Source: Linnemannia schmuckeri
Lineage: Eukaryota; Mortierellomycota; Mortierellomycetes; Mortierellales; Mortierellaceae
Length of the DNA stretch: 64,000 nucleotides
NCBI GenBank assembly: GCA_029449235.1
Contig: JANATG010000006.1
Location: 372,001-436,000, forward strand
Direction of reading: 5' to 3'
This document shows positions 57,101 to 64,000 of this stretch, piece after piece (position 1 is the stretch's first letter; each line of letters starts with the position of its first letter). The notes under the pieces are model-generated. The model was not told the origin of the DNA. It made no database searches and worked only from the letters and a program-made list of their open reading frames with translations. Position numbers and translations under genes: made by a program.

Positions 57101-57660
57101 GTCTTCGTCTCTTTGATGCCAGCGGTCGTCCCATCCGTCGTTCTCCCACCGCCGGTGCCGTCGGAGGAGGTCACCCCACAGTCGGAACCGATGGATTCCC
57201 CACCATCCCTGTCGGGGTCCCTGAAGCCATCAGTGGGGAGATTGGGGCCGACCTGTCCACGGGCGAGGTCGGCGATATCAATAGTGGCAGCCGCCCCCGC
57301 CCTGTCGCCAACGGCATGAAGATTGTCTTCCGTATGGTCACCGCCAGCGAGATCCTCGTTCTCGACCTCGTATCCGCCGAAGGTCAAGACCCCTACCAAG
57401 TCAAGAGCTATGGCCTTCTCAAGGGTGGAGTCGCTCGGTTTGTACCCAGGAACGACCAGTTGGAGGGCAATGCTTTCCAGGTAATGGATTGGGGCGGCGA
57501 GTTGTTGCGTGAAGATGGTACACCGGAGTCGGTGATGCGAGATGGTAGTGGCGCTGAGAAGATGACCTACAGGCTTCGTATCTCGTTATTGAAGCACTTT
57601 GGTAACCCTGAGAACGACATGGACTTTGAGTCTCATTTGTCTGAGCCTTTTAGTCTCTGA
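54114..57660 (+). CDS. Secreted subtilisin-like serine protease with PA domain (S8A)
   Basis: There are five exons, 54114-54539, 54704-54783, 54949-55045, 55170-55350 and 55466-57660, in consistent frame, giving 992 residues. A signal peptide (MKTPRFMLSITLATVAVLTF) and an I9-type propeptide (NAYWIDFHDQFNQHAQF) come first. The catalytic domain has Asp in GIVDSGVDYHHP, His in DCDGHGTHVAGI and Ser in LSGTSMATPYIVG, with NLSLGGPGG and AAMGNEGQ as substrate and oxyanion regions. Between His and Ser lie a highly acidic insert (about residues 375-410, runs of E and D) and a PA domain (GKIALIRRGDCTFKIKIANA, SGVIFMDN). The C-terminal part has Fn3-like beta-sandwich sequence (TVTNTGQTPLEYKVDIV). This is the architecture of large fungal extracellular subtilases (minor-protease Vpr type). 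It probably degrades environmental or wall-associated protein. Confidence 0.94.
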
Positions 57661-60363
57661 TAGAAGCATGCTCGGGATTTTATATTTTTGTATATATTTT
57701 TATCTATCGTTGACACATTGTATGTATTTTTATCATAAAGCATCCTTTTACATCACATATGCGACGAGTAAGGTACTTTGTGGAAAATAAACTGTTGTTA
57801 ACGTTTTAGTTTAGAAACGAAGTCGTTCATCGCTGATTGATGGGCACATCCAGTCTCAGATACGTCTCGGCACATGAGGAGGGAATATACCCCCGGTGCA
57901 TGATTGATCAGAGGCAATTCTTGTTTCAAAAAAAAAATTGGTGGCAACAACACCTGTCTCCCTTTGGCTGCACTTTTCTCTTGTACATGGTTTGTATGAT
58001 GCTTGTACGTGTTCGACCAAGCTGACATCCACCTGTGGCTTAGCCGGATTCTTTGTCTGCTCAGTCTGAATTGAACCCTGAAAGAACATTTTTAAGTCTC
58101 CCTTCGGTCTTCTTTTAGCTCTTCACCTCTCTTCCCATCCTCGTTCGTTTCTCTGCCTCGACTTTCTTCCCTCATTCCCCTTTTCCCCTCGAGCAATCAA
58201 CAACAACAAGGACAACGCCACAGCCACTCCCTCCCCGTCCTCAACAAAAACAACAACAACAACAACAACCGCTTCCCCTTCTCTCAGGACCGAGCAGCAA
58301 CAATCAACAAACTAAAACGCCACTCAACTCTACTAGCAGCAACAAGAGCCCGTGCAAACAAACAAGCAATTCCTCGGCCAAGAAACAACTGAAAGGAAAG
58401 TATATGATTCAGCTCTGTGCAGTGCGGTTTATTTGGTGAGGGGACACTAAGAAGGTCAAAAAAGAGACGATTAGGTTGGAACCAACAGGCACACTGGTGT
58501 TTTTATCGAGGACCCACTCTCCCCTCTGCTCCTTCTCTCTGGTTCTGTCATTCTTTCTCCCCCATAAACGAGTCTTTACTCCCTTCTACGTTGTGCTTGT
58601 GCTTGCCAACGTAGGTTCCAAGGGGGTACTGTTCTCGGAGCCTCTTCATTCCAAAAACTTCATCGTCCATTGTGGGGTAGCTGCCATGCATATGCCAGGC
58701 AGGCAGGCTATTTCTTCAGTGGATGGCCTGGTGGAGACTAGTCAGTGCTTCTCTGTCTGGAAAAGAGGAATGCCGCACATGGTCCCTATCCACAGTGCCG
58801 AGACTATCACAGCAACACGGCGCTTGTACGGTAGATCAGGGTTTAACCCTTTTACAATACCTGCGCTGTCTCCTTTACTATGTTTTCCCCCTGGGAAGGT
58901 CCATACTTTCCCACCCCCTCTTCTATCCTCTTTTCCTCCCGTAAAAGGATGGAAGGACGATATTTTTCACGGTGGTTTTTTGGCTGGGGGATGGTTCTTG
59001 GGGTCATCGGAGCTGCAGTTGTCTGGGAGGACAAGAGTCCTTTTGGACACTGCAGGTAGGAGCTGTAGTGGTCTAGGAGGCCAAAAGCCTTTTAAAGGCG
59101 GCTTCTTTAGACTGCTGCAGTTTAGTAGGTAGTTCCTAATACCGTTGCAAGTTGTCAGTCAACGGTAGAGCCCTTCTCACAATCGAACCAACTTAATATA
59201 TTTTCTCTGTATACTCGTTTGAATGTTCTTACTCTTGTGTGGAGAAGAGAGGAAGAGACAAAGAGAAGAACAATTCAAAAGACGCATATTTGAAAAATGT
59301 GTTTGGCTCGTTCTGTTGTGAAGATAACTCTCTTACAATCGCTTTTTTATCCTTTTGGAAAAAGCGATCTACCATCCTCCATAGTAGTCTCTGCGTGCAA
59401 TGCCTGAGATGGAACAACTCTTCATACCAGCCCTTTCAGATTGAATTTCACCTCCCCTTCCCCCAGGTGAGTATAATCCCCCTTCCTTTTCTTCTTGGGT
59501 AAGTCACCCTTCACCTTCCCCTTCCCCTTTCCAAGGTAAGTCCTCCTTCCACACTCTTTTCCACCATAGTAAGGATTGTCTGTGCGGGTCCTATTTTCCT
59601 TGATCGAGCAGAGAAGTGTCGACTGGGAGTCATCACATGAAGGAGGGGTGAAGAGGGGAATTGGGGTTGATAGAACGGCATTGCTGAGAAAGGTGTTGGC
59701 ATAGGGGTGGGTGATCCAAGGGAGCAACGGGTCGATCATACCGTCATTTTTGCCTAGGTGTCTGGAACTAAGCGAGTGGATTCAAAAATGGCATTCTCCA
59801 TTTCGATCTTTGGTTCGTGGGTGCATCGTGATGATGGGTCTCTTTTGGTTTTCGTTCATAGAGCGGACTGGAGGGATGAACTGAAGAATACCTCACTTGA
59901 TTGCCCTTTCATCTCTTTTTTCTCCCCTTCTTCCTCTCACTATCTTTATCGTTTAAGATACTGGCCTTGTTGATGATGTGATTTCTGGATTTGGACTAAC
60001 CATGTATCTATCTTTTTCGCTTTCGTTTTTGTTCTACTTTGAAAGGGAGACGATAGTTAAGTAGACTGCGGACAAAAACTCGAATATACGAACAGGATTT
60101 GGGTAAAGCGGACAGGGATGCCTATAAGGAAGATAGTAGTGGGAAGATGCAGACAATATTGCCATTGAGAGAGTTCCAATAAAGTTCTTGTCGAAGATGC
60201 ATACTCGAGTACTTATGTAATGCGAATTTTCTTTCTTTCAAATATGGGCGATTGGGACTAAGTGACGAATGGGTCTGAAAACAAACGAGGTTCATTTCTA
60301 GATCTAGAAAAAACTACGAGAATTCAAAAAGCAACAACGTGTGATTATATGATGTGGGTATAA
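57661..60363. other. Intergenic region, about 2.7 kb, possibly containing a non-coding transcript
   Basis: No protein gene could be supported. From about 58100 to 58400 the sequence switches from CT-rich to CAA/AAC-rich (several CAACAACAA runs), which in this genome marks transcript leaders, but no coding exon follows. A 218-codon open frame (58476-59132) lacks an ATG and any recognisable motif. A diverged direct repeat lies at about 59009-59100. A CT-rich patch at 59450-59545 contains three splice-donor-like strings. The rest shows nothing. Confidence 0.4.
59009..59100. repeat. Imperfect direct repeat, about 44-48 bp unit
   Basis: GAGCTGCAGTTGTCTGGGAG followed by GACAAGAGTCCTTTT is repeated as GAGCTGTAGTGGTCTAGGAG followed by GCCAAAAGCCTTTT, with an intervening GACACTGCAG. 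Confidence 0.6.
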
Positions 60364-61834
60364 TCAAAGTCTGGCAACGAGAGCATCGTCCTGGGCAAGG
60401 ATCCAACTACACACGTGTCCTGCAATAGTGGGCGCGTCCTCCATGTGAACATGATGGTTTCCATCGACATCTTTGATGGTCACCTTAGCCTGGTGAAGCC
60501 AAGGCAAGCGATCATCCACAACTAATACAAAAAAAATGAGGATAGCAGCAAATAGTCAATAACATGCTTGGTTTCAGCATCATTCAGATCACTCTGCATC
60601 CATCTCAAACTTACTATATCGAATTTTTTGGATTCCCTGAGAAGCCAGCACAGCTAAGAAGGGGCATCTGATACGGGTCATGAACGACTGGACGTACTCC
60701 TCCGATAGAGACTGTGCGCTTCTAATTGTCAACAGCTGGTCTGTGCTCCAGGTCCACCCCTGGACAGCGGTTCCATCAGCATCTGTTCGTTCCAGGAGCC
60801 GCAGTCCTCGTGGGACCAAGATCCAGGACGAAGCGAGATCCAGTCCATAAGCACCATTCTTGTTCCTGGCTAGCACTGCAGATTCAATAGTTGGGTGGAA
60901 GGGAAGTTGTTTGTTGGGGAGGTTCTTCTTTTGCTGAATGTGTTCCAGGAGGTGGTCGGGCTGGTCTTCAACCAACCGAGTGAATGGTCCAAAGTTATCC
61001 AAGAGAATGCACAATGTTACTCTATCATACAAAGATGTAAAACCTGTCAGTATTTGTTTTAATGATGCGTATTCATAAGCGCGAGAAAATATATAAGGAA
61101 ATGTTCGCGAGCAAATGTTCTCCTTACTGTGAGTTGAAGAGACCAGAGTAGAGAGAGGCGACAGCTCCGCCCATGGAATGCCCAATCACGGCGTGCTTGT
61201 CCCAGCCAAGGCGATTTGCAACATGGACAGCGTCCTCAGCGTAGCGCCAGATACTATAATCTTCGGTGTGACGGTGAGACGACTTTCCGTGCCCTGCAAA
61301 ATCGAGAGCAACAATTTCAACTGGTTCTGGGCCCAATTGCTGTAGCATCAATCTGTTTTGGCCATACAACAATAACAAACCACAACGTGGGAATGTGTAT
61401 GCGAAAGGGAAAAAGGAAAATGGTGGGGATGTTAATTGATGTTATTGTTGGCATTGTTTCTTGTCCATAAACAGACATGATCGTCCGAGCAACATAAAAG
61501 CGGCGGCGGAGGTCTAAAAAAACTTACGGTGCCAATCTACGCGTTTTTTATCGTGCCGCAAGGAAAGAGAAAAGGGTAGGGTATGTCAGCCTAGGAAACT
61601 GGGCACAGATCGTAACGACGCAGTAATGCAGTAAGGGATAATTGTGTCGACGTACAGGTCAAAAGAACTGGCATTGTCCAAGAAGCCATGAAATGCCAGG
61701 AACCGACGAGTGTCCCGGGCCTGGGCTAGGGGTCCGCCAGTTTTCCAGTGCTTGGCGGCCAGGACAATACCATTAGGAAGCTCGAAGGTGCATTCCTGAA
61801 AAAGAGACGCGGCATTGTTACCTGTGGTTGTCAT
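60364..61834 (-). CDS. Alpha/beta hydrolase, SERHL/MEST-like, with a 9-nt micro-exon
   Basis: There are five exons: 61834-61656, 61536-61528 (9 nt), 61352-61128, 61021-60615 and 60521-60364, giving 325 residues. The micro-exon ATTGGCACC is flanked by canonical TAG and GTAAGT. It joins CT...A-TTG-GCA-CC...A to give SSFDLLAPLMLQQLG, which restores the conserved NASSFD-(L/H)L-P-L segment; without it the frame is lost. The oxyanion/HG motif is FLAFHGFLDNASSFD, a further motif is VALDFAGHGKSSH, and the nucleophile elbow is GHSMGG. The likely catalytic His is in DGNHHVHMED near the C-terminus. The family comprises serine-hydrolase-like and peroxisome- or lipid-related hydrolases; substrate is unknown. 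The C-terminus ARL resembles a weak PTS1 but is not convincing. The start is 254 bases from the Xaa-Pro aminopeptidase start. Confidence 0.87.
61528..61536 (-). other. 9-nt micro-exon of the SERHL-like hydrolase
   Basis: ATTGGCACC lies between ...GCGTAG and GTAAGTTT on the minus strand. It is required for the reading frame and for conserved residues LAP in the joined protein. Confidence 0.8.
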
Positions 61835-62088
61835 TGGTTGAATGTGTGAGTAAGTAGGTGAGTTGCGAAAGTGAACAATGAATGAAAGAAAGTGAATATG
61901 GAGACTGAGCCGAAGAAAGGGTAGGAAGTCGTCAGGTGACCAATTTCCATTCTAGGATATGATCGCTTTTTTTCCTGTCGGCGTGGCTCCTTTCAAACAC
62001 CGTTAAGTACAAAAACGAGGACGCTCGTCTCTTCTTTTCTCTTTTTTTTCTTCTCCATCCCTCATCACCACCCTCCCACCAACCAACC
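61835..62088. promoter_or_regulatory. Divergent promoter between SERHL-like hydrolase and Xaa-Pro aminopeptidase
   Basis: The 254-bp interval between opposed starts is CT-rich toward the plus-strand gene. Confidence 0.45.
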
Positions 62089-64000
62089 ATGTCCGCCACC
62101 AACACAACCTCCCGCCTCCAGAAGCTGCGCGCTCTGATGCAGAGCCCCGAGTACAACGTCACTGCCTTGTAAGTCATAGAGGCTATCTCTCTTACTCTCT
62201 CTCCTATTGATAACAGCACAGAGAACACCCATACATGTACACACACAAGCACCACGCGTGTTGTCGCCGTCGTCTGTTGTCTGTTAGTTGCCAGAGAGTG
62301 TGTGGGGTTAGACATGACCCTTAGAGAAGAGAGTTCTCATATGTACTCTGCGCTATTGACCATATATGTATCGATTTCCGTTCTCACGCTGAACAAACTG
62401 CTCACCACATTTTTTTTTTCTTCTTTTTTTATTCTTTATCCGTAATAGCGTTGTCCCCTCCGAGGATGCCCACCAGGTACACCACTACTCCCAACGACAT
62501 ACACACGCTCATAACACAAGAAAGAACGACAGAACAACCACAACACACTCGACATCAGACACCCCTTTGTGGTTTCGTCATCACCACGAACTCAAAAAAA
62601 AACCCTGCGCATTAGTTCATCAGCCAAACTCATCGCTAATCTTTTTCACTTTTATAGAGCGAGTATGTCGCCGAGTGCGACGAGCGCCGTAGCTATATTT
62701 CCGGATTCACTGGCTCTGCAGGATTGGCCGTTGTTGCCTTGGACTCTGCTGCCCTTTTCACAGACGGTCGCTACTTCTTGCAGGCCTCGCAGCAGCTCGA
62801 CTCGAACTGGACCTTGATGAAGTCTGGCCTCCCTGAGGTCCCTACCTGGCAGGACTACCTCGTCAAGGTAACTTTTGGCAATCAGCGCTAATGATTATAT
62901 GGACCAGTTAACCAGTACCGTCATATTGACTTGTTGTCTTTACTTTGTACATGGTGAACTGTTCATTCTAGAACCTCCCTGCTGGTTCCCGAATTGGTAT
63001 CGATCCCCTCGTTTTTACTGCCAGTAAGTTTCCCACCGTGTCAATCGCGTATTAATTTTTGTATTTTCCCATCACATCCAAATCAAAAAAAAGTGACTGG
63101 CGTGAGTGTATAATGAGAGCTTGGCTGGCTGGACTGGCGCAATTTGTTGGCTCTCTCTCTCTTATTGAACTAGTTGGCATCATCGACATCCAGACGCCGA
63201 CATTGAGTTCACCCGATATGTAGAAGATGTCATTTAGAGAACAATCCCTTCCAAATGAGAGCCATACTTGATTTGTTTTGTTCTAACCCACTTCTTTATC
63301 GCTCCATTTTCATCTCCGATCGTTCTTTTTCCAAAAAAAAAAAAAAAAATTAGCTGACGCTTACAAGCTGGAGACTGACTTGGCCAAGGTTGGATCATCT
63401 TTGGTTCCCGTTGCCAACCTGGTCGACTTGATCTGGGAGAATCGCCCCGCTCGCCCTGCATCCAAGTTGATGACTCTCTCGACCAAGACCACTGGACGCA
63501 CCCATACCGAAAAGATCCAGCAGTTGCGCAAGGATCTTGAGAAGAAGGGCGTCGCCGGATTTGTCGTCTCTGGATTGGATGAGATCGCTTGGTTGTTCAA
63601 CTTGCGCGGTGCCGATGTCCACTGCAACCCTGTCTTCTTCTCGTACGCTATCGTCACCCCCGACTATGTCAACCTTTACCTCCAAGAAAAGTCTACTTCG
63701 GCTGACGTCCGTGAGCACCTTGGAGCTGAGGTCACCGTCAAGTCGTACGAGACCGTCTTTGATGACTTGCGTGCCTTGTCTGCCAACTTGAAGGCCAACA
63801 AGCAAAAGTTCCTTCTCGGCGCCCGCACCAACTTGGCTATGGCCGTTGCTCTCGGCAAGGAGAACACCACCGAGACCCGCTCGCCCGTCACTGACGCCAA
63901 GGCTATTAAGAACGAGACCGAGATGGAGGGCATTCGCCAATGCCACCTCCGCGACTCGGCCGCCCTCATTAACTACTTTGCCTGGCTCGAGGAGCAGCTC
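62089..64000 (+). CDS. Xaa-Pro aminopeptidase (aminopeptidase P, M24B), 3' end outside window
   Basis: Exons are 62089-62168, 62449-62476 (28 nt), 62658-62867, 62972-63023 and 63354 onward; the last one is still open at base 64000. The visible part has about 340 residues. It shows the creatinase N-terminal domain: RLQKLRALM, VVPSEDAHQSEYVAECDERR, YISGFTGSAGLAVV, LFTDGRYFLQASQQLD, WTLMKSGLPEVPTWQDYL, GIDP, then domain II with KIQQLRKDLEKKGVAGFVVS, LDEIAWLFNLRGADVHCNPV and IRQCHLRDSAALINYFAWLE. The metal-binding pita-bread domain lies beyond the window. By family it is a Mn/Zn enzyme that removes the N-terminal residue from peptides with Pro in position 2; no signal peptide is present, so it is probably cytosolic like XPNPEP1. 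The Thr codon at the last junction (ACT) is split by the intron. Confidence 0.93.

Noticed and set aside
58476..59132. 218-codon open frame
   Set aside because: It has no ATG and no motif, and contains a direct repeat that breaks no frame by chance; not supported as a gene.
1..64000. tRNA, rRNA and CRISPR arrays
   Set aside because: I looked for tRNA A/B-box patterns and regular spacer-repeat arrays and found none; a covariance-model search would be needed for a firm negative on tRNAs and snRNAs.

Overview
The window is nuclear DNA of a filamentous fungus. Its genes carry short GT-AG introns, it has fungal housekeeping genes, an HDEL-tailed ER protein and many poly-T, CA and GA tracts in the spacers. 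True calreticulin, SERHL-like and MCFD2-like genes, a M36 fungalysin and what looks like a decayed Fanzor-type (TnpB-like) gene together suggest Mucoromycota, most likely Mortierellomycotina. That placement is inference; there is no rRNA to settle it.

Layout. 1-4 kb: the tail of one gene, then about 3.6 kb of low-complexity spacer. 4.0-8.5 kb: a repeat-containing small secreted protein (SSP), an F-box/WD40 gene on the minus strand and a broken SSP gene. 8.8-13.2 kb: a repeat-rich stretch with a MITE-like element (about 157-bp terminal inverted repeats) next to an ML-domain-like secreted protein gene, then a frameshifted Fanzor-like relic. 14-31.4 kb: a dense housekeeping block of Rab32-type GTPase, Efm5-type lysine methyltransferase, MTU1 tRNA thiouridylase, Msc2/ZnT5-type zinc transporter, calreticulin, MCFD2-like EF-hand protein, Som1 and an SppA-like S49 peptidase. 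33.4-36.0 kb: secreted fungalysin. 36.2-41.1 kb: a relic of the F-box/WD40 gene, an intact SSP, a near-identical second F-box/WD40 gene and another broken SSP. 41.8-64 kb: bestrophin-like channel, a large unrecognised Ser/Asp-rich protein, RNA polymerase I/III subunit AC40, exosome subunit Rrp43, a subtilase with a PA domain, a SERHL-like hydrolase with a 9-nt micro-exon, and the 5' part of an Xaa-Pro aminopeptidase.

The main structural finding is a large inverted duplication: about 4759-8458 is the near-identical reverse complement of about 36771-40453, with 28 kb between the arms. It carries the F-box/WD40 gene plus an SSP gene. The homologous but diverged SSP genes just outside the core, the clustering of differences at the arm edges, and the fact that every substitution found is a transition point to gene conversion or a very recent copy, perhaps followed by cytosine-deamination-type mutation.

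Functional themes are the secretory pathway and cell surface (calreticulin, MCFD2, Rab32, zinc transporter, two secreted proteases, SSPs, ML protein), mitochondrial function (MTU1, Som1) and core RNA machinery (AC40, Rrp43). Several genes are paired head to head across 230-270 bp: Efm5/MTU1, Som1/SppA and SERHL/Xaa-Pro aminopeptidase.
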